Shown: positions 42,768-53,105 of the stretch, piece by piece | Position numbering within the stretch: the first letter of the stretch is position 1 | Layout of the letters: every line of letters starts with the position of its first letter | DNA from: Sphaerosporella brunnea | Lineage: Eukaryota > Ascomycota > Pezizomycetes > Pezizales > Pyronemataceae | Direction: 5' to 3' | NCBI GenBank assembly: GCA_008704415.1 | Contig: VXIS01000003.1 | Coordinates: 310,001-374,000 of the forward strand | DNA length: 64,000 nucleotides | Made by a program: the position numbers and the translations under genes | Notes under the pieces: generated by a model | Database searches by the model: none | The model's input: the letters and a program-made list of their open reading frames with translations, nothing else | What the model was told of the DNA's origin: nothing

Positions 42768-44256
42768 TTAATTGATCGCAGTGGCATCGTCAATTCTTCC
42801 CAGGAGGGGCGGATATGTCAAACACCACACACACACACACCGAGAACCGCGTGCAGGAAATAGGCATTGAGTGATGACGCATATATCATGACTCTCATCG
42901 TGTGCAGCCTTTTTCTTCTTGATATCATCTTGATGCTTGTCATTCACATCACTGCATCCACCGGCCCTGTCTTCAGCCTCCGTAGCGGTGCATTTCGTCC
43001 CGTCACACCAGAGCGCTTCGCAACCATTTGATCTGTAGCCGCCGTCGTTATAATCACTAGAATAAGCCGTATGCCAATCGTTCCAGTATTGCCCATTCAC
43101 TATCTCGGGTATCTTCTTCTCCAGCTCCATCTGTCTGTTGAAGCCAGCTCCGTCTTCGACACAAGCGGCTCTCTCTTCGGCAAAGGCTTTCCTGTCTGCG
43201 GAACCAGCATCATCTTCGCTAAAGGCAGCTTTCTTGCTCTTTCGGCCTTCAGAGAAACGAGCACTCTTGATCGCGAAACCAGCCTCATCTTTGGAATACG
43301 CAGCTTTCTGGCTCTTCGGTACAACCAGTTCTGTCTTCGGGGAAACGAGCTTTTTTGTCGGCGAAACTAGTTCTTTCCTGCTCTTTCCCTTCGGCGAAAG
43401 AAGCTCTCTCCCACTCTCCCCGTTCGGCGAAGACGGCTCCCTGAATGCCGCATTTTCTCGTTCGAAGGCTGTTTTCTCCGGCTTTCTCTGTTTTTAATAT
43501 CCAGCGGTCTTTTCGGAAGAGCCATCTCTCTTCATCTCTCCGTTGAAATGAGCCCTGTATTCGGCAAAAGAAACAGTCTTGTCGGCAAAGGTAGCTCTCT
43601 CTTCGGCCGAAACTGCTATCTCCTGCATTCTTTTCAACGGACGCGGCTCAGTCGTGCTCTCGCCATGAACTTTCCTAGCCATTACTGCAGCGAAAGCAGC
43701 CACAACCGGAGCAATGATGAACTGCTCAAGTTTCGCATATCGAACTTCAGCAGGCCAGCACTTTCCTTCACTGAGTTCGCAAAGATCGTCGTAAGCATTG
43801 TGAACCATCGTCATCAACTTCTCGGTCAAGACATCATCGCGATCCAGGAAAATCGGACTCGCAGCGCGATGATGACGTTCCACTGTCAGCACTGCATGAT
43901 CGGTGCTCGTTGTCGCCTTGGCTTCAGACGTTTCGACCTTCTGCCCAGACTTATGGGTCTCCTTTCGGTCCTCCTTTTTCTTTGGACACTTCCGTTTCAC
44001 GTGGCCCATCACTCCGCAGTACCAGCAACTGCCGCCTTCTCCTTTTCAATCTTTGGCGTGGGTGTTGCCTGTACTGCTGGATGTTGACGTTGTTCCCGTT
44101 CCCAGCGACCACGTTTCCGTAGATGGACCCGGTGATGGTGATGTTCCAATTCTGGTTGTTGTTCTGCATGGTGACGTTGACTGAGGTATTGGTGTGTTCG
44201 AAGTGTGGGTCAGGTTTTGGTGTGTGTTCGCTCTTGCTAAATCCAGGTAAAATCAC
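42768..44256 (-). pseudogene. Zinc-knuckle protein with Ala/Phe/Ser repeats
   Basis: From 44045 leftwards a single frame runs 426 codons with only one TAA (43494). It opens KGEGGSCWYCGVMGHVKRKC, a CCHC knuckle (C-X2-C-X4-H-X4-C) typical of retroelement Gag. Lys/Thr-rich text and LTEKLMTMVHNAYDDLCELS, a helical segment, follow. A long run of imperfect repeats comes next (KKAAFSEDDAGSADRKAFAE, ERAACVEDGAGF), with a Ser-Pro-Lys series (LVSPTKKLVSPKTEL). The C-terminal part is Cys-rich (CEALWCDGTKC). A TGA precedes the knuckle; an Asn-rich ORF in another frame (MQNNNQNWNITITGSIYGNV) may be its displaced N-terminus. The plus-strand relic at 36330-36560 shares knuckle and repeats, pointing to a retroelement origin. 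Confidence 0.6.
42824..42842. repeat. (CA)n microsatellite
   Basis: About eight to nine CA units within CACCACACACACACACACACC. Confidence 0.9.
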
Positions 44257-44259
44257 CGC

Positions 44260-45543
44260 GCCGACCCACGCGCGAAGTAGCTTTGCTGACCATCACTCTC
44301 CTGCGGTGGTCTACACAATCCAACAACACGCCACGTCATTCGACCCACTGGCAGACCAGGCGGCGAAGAAGAAAGCGGAGTGCCACGCGGGGGCCATCGC
44401 CGCAGACCATCTGTGCACCAAAGCCAAGACCGACAATAGAGAAGCGTCGCTGGTTGCACACTGCCACTCCAAGAGCTATTAGGGGTCTCAATAACCTCCC
44501 CTCGCGATGGATGGAGTGCGAACGTAAATCAAAAGTGTCGGCGACAACGTCGCGAGATTGTGACATTTGCGTGCAAGTATCACATAGCAGCGCCGCTGAC
44601 ATGACCTCAGTCAAGTCCCACCATCACCACTGCGAAATGTTTCCGAGTACACTTCAACAGGTGCACTGCATGACGGCAAAAGCTGGAGCGGCTGGCCTCA
44701 CGATACTGCCGAGCGCAATGTGGTCGACTTCATCAGAGGCACCTTCCACCAGCTTCGCCCCACCATTCAGGCCCAGCTCGCCTTCTATAAATTGACCCTA
44801 TTCGCCAGCATTCCTCTCCGTGATGGCGACTGCACGGGTAAAGTGAACATCGCGTTCGTCACCGCGTCCTCTGAACTTGAACCTTGCTGGACCTACGTGC
44901 GCATTCAAGTCCAACTCCGTCAAATCCAACAGAGATTGCACCATATTTCAATAGGCAAATTACGCGCGGAGGTGTGTGATAACCAGCCATGGCATCGATC
45001 CGTGCTGTGTTCCACGCTGTGCAGCTCCAATTTCTGCAGCTAACACTTTGATTGAGGGGGTGTGTTGGTCTCAACATTGCTCAACATACATAGGAAGTGG
45101 CGATTATTCTTAGCTGCAATGCTCTCCTTCGCGACCTTTGCAGGTGCCGATATAGGTTTCGATGCCACCATCCGCAATCACCGTGAGAGGAACGCAAAGA
45201 AAGATGCCCTTGATTGCACGCTGGCCTCCGGCACCGCTGAGCCGGGGCTCCCTTTTGTCTAGATTCGTTGTCGCCTGCCAGGAGATAGTAGGACGTTCGG
45301 CGCGGCCGCCACACATCGCAGAGCGGCCGTGCACCGCGTGTCATCGCCGGTTTTCACTCCGTCTCCTGGGCCAAGTTCCAGCTGCAACCACGATCGATGG
45401 CCGCGAGGTCCGGCCATAGTTTCATGTAACCGGGGGAACACCTGAGTGGACATTGATGCTCAGACACCAGTGCCTGACCGCCGGACAGGAGCCTGACGGC
45501 AGTATCCTGCAGGTACGTAGATGCAAAGTAACCTGTGTGTCAG
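44260..45543. other. GC-rich stretch without a supported gene
   Basis: Several frames are open. The most protein-like is at 44720-45043 (plus): NVVDFIRGTFHQLRPTIQAQ then LAFYKLTLFASIPL and GKVNIAFVTASSEL, with alternating hydrophobic spacing suggestive of beta strands. No family can be assigned and no start codon is convincing. Confidence 0.35.
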
Positions 45544-45700
45544 AGTACCTGTGTCACAGGGACCATGTGCACGGCGACAGCACGCCTATCTCCATTTGGT
45601 GTGTTCGGCCTCCCTCCACCACGTCACCAACAACTACTACCACCAACACCACCCCAGTTCCTTTCCCAATATCAACAAGCCACCGGCCTCTCGAAACACC

Positions 45701-46564
45701 ATGCACCCGCAGCGTCCTGCTTACCCCACCGGCCCCGGCCTGGTTCAGTTCTCGACCGACACCGAGCTTGGTGCCGCGGTCTCCGGCCACTGCCACATGT
45801 ACACCACCCTCCACCGAGCCGTCCGTGTCAACCACATCACAATCTTGCCATCATCGGGGGCGCTTATCGCCTTCGATCTCGCCATCTGCACCGTCCGTAC
45901 CTCCAACAGTGGCGCAACCTATTGCACAGGGACCTTCGAGTTCATGACGCATGCCGTGGCCTGCGGGAAGCTGCACACACCGCTTCGCGACGCTGAGAGC
46001 CTCTTCTACGCTGTGCATGTATCACGCTGGGGCTGGCAGGGGAGCCGGTACCCAGTGTTTCTTTATCCGGAGAGACACACCTGCGATGCGCGCAGGGCGA
46101 AAGGCGGATGTAGCCGCTGTGCTATATTCAACGACAATATCCTGCCTACTCTCCCATCAAAGACATCATGTCTGAACCCGCTCGTTATCAAGTGGCACAA
46201 GATGTTGGTCGCCAGCATCACCACCGTGCATGATTGCCAGAGTGTCGACGACGGCGGTAATGCTGGCGACGACTCCAGCACGCCGCAAGGAAGCCAGTGG
46301 TGGAGCCTCTGGTGCAGGGGTTATCGCGACGTATTCGCAATGCTCGATGACGCCAGCACGGGCTTGAACAGTAAGTGGGTCTTCGTGCTGCACAATGATG
46401 GCAAGTGGCATTCGTGTTCGTCCAGATATTTCCGGGTGGGAGTTTCATCACGCAAACTCTGGGTTTCGCTTGGTTTTTTGACTTTCCAGTTCCTTCTTGA
46501 ATTTATAAACCAGGCGTTACGGGCGTGCCGAGTGCTTCACTGGTGCCGCTGCTATCCGCATTGA
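45701..46564 (+). CDS. Unknown 287-residue ORF, tandem copy 1
   Basis: Begins MHPQRPAYPTGPGLVQFSTD after a leader ending CTCGAAACACC. The first 90 residues have strand-like alternation (VNHITILPSSGALIAFDLAI). A Cys/Arg-rich middle (CDARRAKGGCSRC), SQWWSLWCRGYRDVF, and a hydrophobic C-terminus (LGFLTFQFLLEFINQAL) follow. No known domain. Compared with copy 2 I count about nine amino-acid replacements and two silent changes, so this frame shows no purifying selection since duplication. It may be noncoding or decaying despite being open. Confidence 0.35.
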   Translation: MHPQRPAYPTGPGLVQFSTDTELGAAVSGHCHMYTTLHRAVRVNHITILPSSGALIAFDLAICTVRTSNSGATYCTGTFEFMTHAVACGKLHTPLRDAESLFYAVHVSRWGWQGSRYPVFLYPERHTCDARRAKGGCSRCAIFNDNILPTLPSKTSCLNPLVIKWHKMLVASITTVHDCQSVDDGGNAGDDSSTPQGSQWWSLWCRGYRDVFAMLDDASTGLNSKWVFVLHNDGKWHSCSSRYFRVGVSSRKLWVSLGFLTFQFLLEFINQALRACRVLHWCRCYPH

Positions 46565-46950
46565 CTATCATCAATTGCCGTTGTGTGTATATACATATAT
46601 TTAAATACTCGCGTCTGCATCGCGCATCTCCGATCGCACCCGATGTCTCTGCGTCAGTGGCTGCTACTTATTCTCCTCCTGTGCGCTCTACGTCGTTGTC
46701 GGCGCGTCATCTGTGAGGATACGGCTTGCTGATAGGAAGCTTCCGCCGAGATGTGCGGGGTGTGCGGTGGATACAGATCGCGCTGTTTCCAATAGTACCT
46801 GTGTCACAGGGACCATGTGCACGGCGACAGCACGCCTATCTCCATTTGGTGTGTTTGGCCTCCCTCCACCACGTCACCAACAACTACTACCACCAACACC
46901 ACCCTAGTTCCTTGCCCAATATCAACAAGCCACCGGCCTCTCGAAACACC

Positions 46951-47814
46951 ATGCACCCGCAGCGTCCTGCTTACTCCACCGGCCCCGGCCTGGTTCAGTT
47001 CTCGACCGACACCGAGCTTTGTGCCGCGGTCTCCGGCCACTGCCACATGTACACCACCCTCCACCGAGCCGTCTGTGTCAACCACATCACAATCTTGCCA
47101 TCATCGGGGGCGCTTATCGCCTTCGATCTCGCCATCTGCACCGTCCGTACCTCCAACAGTGGCGCAACCTATTGCACAGGGACCTTCAAGTTCATGACGC
47201 ATGCCGTGGCCTGCGGGAAGCTGCACACACCGCTTCGCGATGCTGAGAGCCTCTTCTACGCTGTGCATGTATCACGCTGGGGCTGGCAGGGGAGCCGGCA
47301 CCCAGTGTTTCTTTATCCGGAGAGACACACCTGCGATGCGCGCAGGGCGAAAGGCGGATGTAGCCGCTGTGATATATTCAACGACAATATCCTGCCTACT
47401 CTCCCATCGAAGACATCATGTCTGAACCCGCTCGTTATCAAGTGGCACAAGATGTTGGTCGCCAGCATCACCACCGTGCATGATTGGCAGAGTGTCGACG
47501 ACGGCGGTAATGCTGGCGACGACTCCAGCACGCCGCAAGGAAGCCAGTGGTGGAGCCTCTGGTGCAGGGGTTATCGCGACGTATTCGCAATGCTCGATGA
47601 CGCCAGCACGGGCTTGAACAGTAAGTGGGTCTTCGTGCTGCACAATGATGGCAAGTGGCATTCGTGTTCGTCCAGATATTTCCGGGTGGGAGTTTCATCA
47701 CACAAACTCTGGGTTTTGCTTGGTTTTTTGACTTTCCAGTTCCTTCTTGAATTTATAAACCAGGCGTTACGGGCGTGCCGAGTGCTTCACTGGTGCCGCT
47801 GCTATCCGCATTGA
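46951..47814 (+). CDS. Unknown 287-residue ORF, tandem copy 2
   Basis: Same layout as the ORF at 45701. Differences by eye include Pro to Ser, Gly to Cys, Arg to Cys, Glu to Lys, Tyr to His, Ala to Asp, Cys to Trp, Arg to His and Ser to Leu. Gain and loss of Cys and charge changes at so many positions in such a young copy argue against functional constraint on both copies. The ORF remains open to the same TGA. Confidence 0.35.
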   Translation: MHPQRPAYSTGPGLVQFSTDTELCAAVSGHCHMYTTLHRAVCVNHITILPSSGALIAFDLAICTVRTSNSGATYCTGTFKFMTHAVACGKLHTPLRDAESLFYAVHVSRWGWQGSRHPVFLYPERHTCDARRAKGGCSRCDIFNDNILPTLPSKTSCLNPLVIKWHKMLVASITTVHDWQSVDDGGNAGDDSSTPQGSQWWSLWCRGYRDVFAMLDDASTGLNSKWVFVLHNDGKWHSCSSRYFRVGVSSHKLWVLLGFLTFQFLLEFINQALRACRVLHWCRCYPH

Positions 47815-48045
47815 CTATCATCAATTGCCGTTGTGTGTATATACATATATTTAAATACTCGCGTCTGCATCGCGCATCTCCGATCGCACCCGATGTCCCT
47901 GCGTCAGTGGCTGCTACTTATTCTCCTCCTGTGCGCTCTACGTCATTCTCGGCGCGTCGTCTGTGTGAATACGGCTTGCTAATAGGAAGCTTCCGCCGAG
48001 ATGTGCGGGGTGTGCGGTGGATACAGATCGCGCTGTTTCCAATAG

Positions 48046-51000
48046 CCGAACATGAAAAGACGCGGCTGGGCTGGCGGGGTTGGATTGTTGCGCGCTCCTA
48101 CGGCCGGAGCGGCATGCGTTGATGGCATGTGTCTGGACACGCCGCGTGGGGAAACGAAAACCTGCCTTTGGATCAGCACCGCGGATCTCGAGAGCGCGCC
48201 CGGTCGCTGAATATTTCAACCTGGATGTTTTGCCGGATGCTGGCCCAACCGATCGGGGGACTCATGGTTATATGGCGCGCGCTCCCGTGACGACCCGGCA
48301 AACTCACGCCCTGCCATTGGCCGGTACGCACTTGGCAGCACATTGTCTCAACATTGACCACCGATGTGTGTGGATTCTTGCATTAGTAGCATCATAATCG
48401 CCGACTTCGCGGCCGCATTGACAACTCTCGATGCCTCGCTCACTGTGGTATCGTCCTCGCTGCTTCGTTTTTTTGACGCGCGGCTACGCTGATCAACGCC
48501 ATCGCCAGATGCCAAATACATCGTCCGTGTACAGCGCCACAATGCTTGTCGTATAGTATAGTCGTACATAAGACCCCGAAGCGCCTTTTTGAGAGGGTAG
48601 GGAGTATGCACACGGTCCGTCGGTGTGGGCATGAGCAGGTACGCTTGACTAGGTGAATAGAAACACGTAAACCACGCGTGAACGCACTGCCTTTATCAAT
48701 TCGAGTATTCAGTGCCACTGTGCGTCTCCAAAGGCAGTCAACGTGTGTTGTGCTGATCTGTGCATGCTTGAAACGCATGAAACGCTTCCCCATTTCGTTG
48801 TGGCAGATTTCATTGGGCAGGAAGCTCACGGGTTTTTGGCCTAGTTACATCGCGATCTTTGCATCCAACTCGTGGAAGTTCGCTCAACCTGCGTGGATAG
48901 TACTTCAGAGCTCCACCCCCCCCCCCCCGTTTACAGTTTCCTACCTAAGCTCTGCAGCAATACTTCCATGATCTCTTTTCACGTTCAATGTCATGCCGCG
49001 AAACAAAGACACAGCTTTTGCATTTTGAAACATTCTGTCGCCCGCTGAAGACGGTAAAGCATTGAGCTGCAACATCTGCAGTCGCACTATTGCAATGGTA
49101 TGGTGCTTGCTCGCTGTCTCTCATGCACGCGACTGCGGTAGGGGTGCGGTTACAGCTTAAGTCTTCCGCGTTCGTACTTTCCACAAAGGAGAAGCACCTC
49201 GCTGTTTCGATTCAATTGTTCCGACGAATTGAAGTCCCTGTTTGAACCGAGTTCCCAGAAAACGCCCCATCAATCACGGTTCCATCCTGAAAAACACCTT
49301 TGCTTGCTGAAGGACAGATGGAAATGCGTTGTTTCCGAGGTGAGCGCTTGGGAAATAGTTGCGCGCAGGATTCGTTTCGAACATATGCTGGTAAGAGGGG
49401 GGACTTAGCGCTTGTTTGCAACCTGCAAGATCTGAGTAACAGCAGCCTTGGAGAGTCTGTTGCAGGATGAACGTTGTTCCTTGGCAGTACCAATGCGGGT
49501 GGTATGTGCTGTACCGTTGCCATCGCGGACATACCACGCTCCCATCAACAACTCGACACGTAAATCAAATGCACCAGGCCACACCTTGGCGGTCCGATAT
49601 TTGGAGCAAACGCAACCGCCCCGCAATGCTTTACAGCGTTTCAAAGTTGCAAAGCGGTCGCAGCACATCGCGAGAGCCCTATCGCCGCTGATGCATCGGC
49701 CTTACGAGTCATACAGCTGAACACCGCTGGGTTGGGATGCAGCAGTCAAGGCCCACACCCGGCCTGAGTTGTGGGTCCTTTGAAGGTTGTGCGTGTCATC
49801 AGATTTGGCAGTTATAGATGTACCAATTTTGTATTGCGGAAGAAACAACGCGGGACAAAAAGGACGGCGCTCTCCACCATGTGCGCCGAGTCGCAGTCCT
49901 CTCCACAGGCTCCGAAATATGTACGCCCAAACCTATACGGGTGGAATTTGACGGTCGCAGGTGCCACCCAGGTACGCCGACTGCTGCGTTGCATATACAG
50001 TTATTGTTTGACGATACCTCCAGCTGCGGCGCAAAAGGCCCTTGGTTCATGATGTTCGTGATGCTCCCTGCGAAGACTATCCTCGAGCGATAATTCTGTT
50101 CCACGACTGACCGGGACAGCAGGAGTACCGCTGCGCCTCCATTGGTCACCGCTATCTGGCGTGCTGATACCTTCGTTCTCAACCCTCATGATGCTCACCG
50201 TGACCGGCCATTATACGCCAGCAACCCTCGTTGCAAGTCCACCGACGGCAACGCTGATGCGCCGGCACAGGGCTCACGGCACCTTGAGCTTAGTTTGCAG
50301 CGCCAGGCTGGATGGGGAGGTAAGCAAAGCCGACGAAGATCTCGCAGAAGACGCCCGCCAGGCGGGCCGTGATGGTAGGCACCAACCCAGCCTGCACAGC
50401 AATACGGATAATGTTCGCGCCACGCCCACGACCGCCAAAGCCCACACCGCACACGGGCTAGAAAACAGACCGACGCCGCCTGGAACTATGTGCCACCAGT
50501 CACACGAAGCGGCCAGTAGTTGCCGGGGGCGGGGCTAGCCTCAGGGTGACGTCACACGGTGGATATTCCAAGACAGCGCAACTGCAATGCACGCCGATCC
50601 ATCTCCACGGCTCTGCCCACCAGGTAACGAACAAAGAGGGGAGGTCACCATCTGCAAGGCTTACTCAGCCGAATACGCACCCCTGGTGCCAGCGCGATGA
50701 GTAATCCACCCTCCTCTCCACCTCCGCCGGCAAACGCGTTGCGGCTACCCCTGCTGTCGGCAGAATTTCGCCTGTCGCCAGCGCGGCGCGCATACTGGTG
50801 TTTTCGGTCTGCTGGCCGTCATGAACAGTGGGTGCAGGCGCAGGCTTCATCTGTACAGGCAGTCGCCGCCGGAGTCGCACCGTCGTTCGACGCCTGAACC
50901 ACCGGCTGCCCTCCAGAACAGTCGGCTGCGACCTCGTCTTTTGCTTCGTCACTGACCGTTCGCGTTCCGGCTGCTGGCGCTTCTCAAGGAGGATTGTCGC

Positions 51001-51879
51001 CTATCAGCGGGCAGAAGCGTTCGCTGCGTGGCAGCATTTGTCGTCCAAGGGTTGCATACCGCGACAGTCGTACTCCGGCAGCAATTCGCTCCAGCCGTGT
51101 TCGCCCAACCATGTCGCTGGGGGTCCACAATTCCCGGCACGTCTGCAGAATGCTAAACGTTCACATCGTTTCTGCACCACCGACACCGCGGCGTTCTGGG
51201 TATCTTTGGTGCCGTTCCTGGCGGCGGGTTCCCTTCCAAAGTGATGTTGACAAGGAGGCTTTGTGTGCAAGCGTGAGTCGTGGCAGATGCGGGAGTGTCT
51301 TTGCTCCGCTCAAGTGGCTTGCGGGTGTTTGTGCAGACTAGTTTTATGGCACCGGTGTTGATCGCACCGCTCTGGGCTGCCAAGCCTTGTGTGGGTCCCG
51401 TATTGCTGCGGTTGGAAATCGACTTCTTTGTAGCTGGCGTGGCAGGCTCAGCGTCAGTCCCAAGGTGATTCATGGTGCTGCATTTTATCGAGGCGGCGGC
51501 GTACAGCGCGCTTAGTTTTGCAGTGCGACCACCGTCAGCGCGTAGAGCAACGAAAGGTCCCGCACTGAGTGTTCCGGCCAGCTCGCGCGCTGGCCTGTGC
51601 GGTGTCACGCTTTGATCAACCCACCGTCCGCGCATTTTGGAAGCCGTGAACAGCCCGGCTGGCGTACGGCACTGGTGGATGGGTCGCTGGAGATCTGGTT
51701 CACGATCGATCACTCGCGTATCGTGGCTGGACATACCGCACACCGCGCGCACCTGTTGGTGTCTTCCTACACACCACTCGCTTCGTGCATACCAACGCCA
51801 AGCCGCAACGTGGTGCTCGCTGATTGGTCTATACCTACCATCACGAATCCTACTTTAGCCTCAATGCCTTACTACTCCT
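48046..51879. other. Long GC-rich stretch without a supported gene
   Basis: No motif-bearing ORF. Protein-like fragments occur at 49818-50093 (LHHVRRVAVLSTGSEICTPK) and 51280-51468 (FMAPVLIAPLWAAKPCVGPV), both short and broken. A poly-C run lies at 48907-48920. A short segment near 51716-51764 (GTGGCTGGACATACCGCACA) is similar to 53220-53272 beyond the next LINE element. Confidence 0.4.
48907..48920. repeat. Poly-C homopolymer
   Basis: About 14 consecutive C residues between CCA and GTTT; an assembly- and slippage-prone site. Confidence 0.9.
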
Positions 51880-53105
51880 CTTTCTTCCCGAGATCGGAAA
51901 GCAACAAAAGGCAGTGCTGTGTGTGCGTCATGTTCGGCCATACGGGCACAACGGGTCGCGAGAGCGAAAGAGATCGTACTCGCTGGGATCTCCTCAAGGC
52001 TTTCACACGCGAACAAGCTGAGGCTGCCCACGTGCTCGCCGAGTGGACGGAGTACCACCCAGAGCAAACGACAGATGCGGAGATGCAGGAATCGGGCTCG
52101 GACTCCCCTCCGGCCCCCCCTCTCCCCACTGACATCGAAGGACTTTTAGGTCGGCACTTCGCCACCCTCAAGGAAGGATATGATGCCAGCTTGGCCAATT
52201 TGGTCACGATCGTACTTGAGCTGAAAGGTACGGTCGAAAAGCTCTCCGCTCAGAACGGCGAGCTTCTGGTTCGGCTCAAGGGGCTCGAAGCGAAAAGCCC
52301 TCGAACTACGACGGTATCACACGGGGTGACCCAAACGTCGCCCCCGCCACGGGTCGCGAATTCGGCCACCCAGGCGCTGCCCGCACCCCCGCCCCCACCC
52401 GTAACGGCGACGGCGAAAACGCCGGCAGCTCCACCTGTTGCGACGAAGTCGAAACGCAAACGCTCCGAGCCGTCCAGCCCGGCGCAGCAACCGACAAAGC
52501 ACGCACGGGAGATCTCTCCCCCCCCCTCCCTGATGCATTCGAAGGATGCAGGGCCGAGCGACGCACTGGTCTCGGTGCGCCCAACGCCTGGCACGCGAGT
52601 TGCGCCGGCCCCGTCCGCCCCCCGCGATGAGGCTGAGGCGAAAGAGGGATGGAAGAAGGTCGAGAGAAAGAAGCGTAGGCGGCCCTCGGGCCGTACTGCG
52701 GCACAGTCAGCCGGGAAGAGCGTCCCGTCCTGGGCCCAAGTGGCCGGTGACGGAGCCGTGTGCTTCAACTTCTACATAGGAGGAGGAGCGGGCAACACCA
52801 AGCCACGCACGGCGCGCAGACCCCAGGGGGGCAAAAAGAAGGAGAAGGGGAAGGAAAAGGAGCAGCGGGCTCCTAGGGTGTAGGGCAGTGGGAGGTGGTT
52901 ACAGTCTTTTCCGCCGTTTGTGGTGTAATTTGCTTTTATGTATTTCTTTTGTATGGGGAGCCCCAACAGACGGGTAAACCCGTGGGGACAGGATACCAGG
53001 TTTCTTTTGTTCCGTCATAGGCCCTTGGCCTCACTCCGATTCGCAAGATAGGAGGCACTCGGGCTAACGCCCTCGTGTACGTAGTATGATTTAAAACAAA
53101 ACAAA
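51880..53105 (+). mobile_element. ORF1-only LINE derivative
   Basis: A LINE ORF1 (51930-52883) is followed by only about 220 bp. These end with a hairpin (GGGC-TAAC-GCCC at 53061-53072), GTAGTATGAT and the tail TTAAAACAAAACAAAG (to about 53105). The same hairpin-TATGAT-tail layout closes the LINEs at 27020 and 62286. ORF2 is entirely absent, so this is an internal deletion derivative or a non-autonomous ORF1 element. The 5' end and TSD were not determined. Confidence 0.6.
51930..52883 (+). CDS. LINE ORF1-like protein
   Basis: A 317-codon reading from MFGHTGTTGRESERDRTRWD. It has an N-terminal helical part (LLKAFTREQAEAAHVLAEW), an acidic Pro-rich link, a heptad region (LLGRHFATLKEGYDASLANL, LELKGTVEKLSAQNGELLVR), then Pro/Ser-rich low complexity. 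Basic EGWKKVERKKRRRPSGRT, VPSWAQVAG and a Lys-rich end (KKKEKGKEKE) follow. The GWK-V.rkk..... PSWA.VA pattern is typical of ORF1 proteins of fungal Tad-like LINEs, thought to bind element RNA. The frame continues upstream to 51597, but that part resembles neighbouring repeated DNA, so I favour the ATG at 51930. No CCHC knuckle is present. The ORF is intact. Confidence 0.6.
   Translation: MFGHTGTTGRESERDRTRWDLLKAFTREQAEAAHVLAEWTEYHPEQTTDAEMQESGSDSPPAPPLPTDIEGLLGRHFATLKEGYDASLANLVTIVLELKGTVEKLSAQNGELLVRLKGLEAKSPRTTTVSHGVTQTSPPPRVANSATQALPAPPPPPVTATAKTPAAPPVATKSKRKRSEPSSPAQQPTKHAREISPPPSLMHSKDAGPSDALVSVRPTPGTRVAPAPSAPRDEAEAKEGWKKVERKKRRRPSGRTAAQSAGKSVPSWAQVAGDGAVCFNFYIGGGAGNTKPRTARRPQGGKKKEKGKEKEQRAPRV

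Larger units (their letters stand above)
45545..48045 (+). repeat. Tandem duplication, 1250-bp unit, two copies
   Basis: Unit 1 (about 45545-46794) and unit 2 (46795-48045) are about 98% identical with a constant 1250-bp offset, starting at GTACCTGTGTCACAGGGACC. Each has a C/A-rich leader (CACCAACAACTACTACCACC), an ATG-led ORF, and a tail with a TATA-like TATATACATATATTTAAATA. The join has only one to a few bases of shared sequence, so unequal end-joining or replication slippage is more likely than recombination between pre-existing repeats. Confidence 0.9.

Noticed and set aside
43071..43497. Plus-strand ORFs rich in Ser/Phe.
   Set aside because: Antisense of the zinc-knuckle repeat region, which reads continuously on the minus strand.
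45554..45835. Minus-strand Val/Gly-rich ORF in the tandem unit.
   Set aside because: Antisense to the C/A-rich leader and ORF start; composition explains it.
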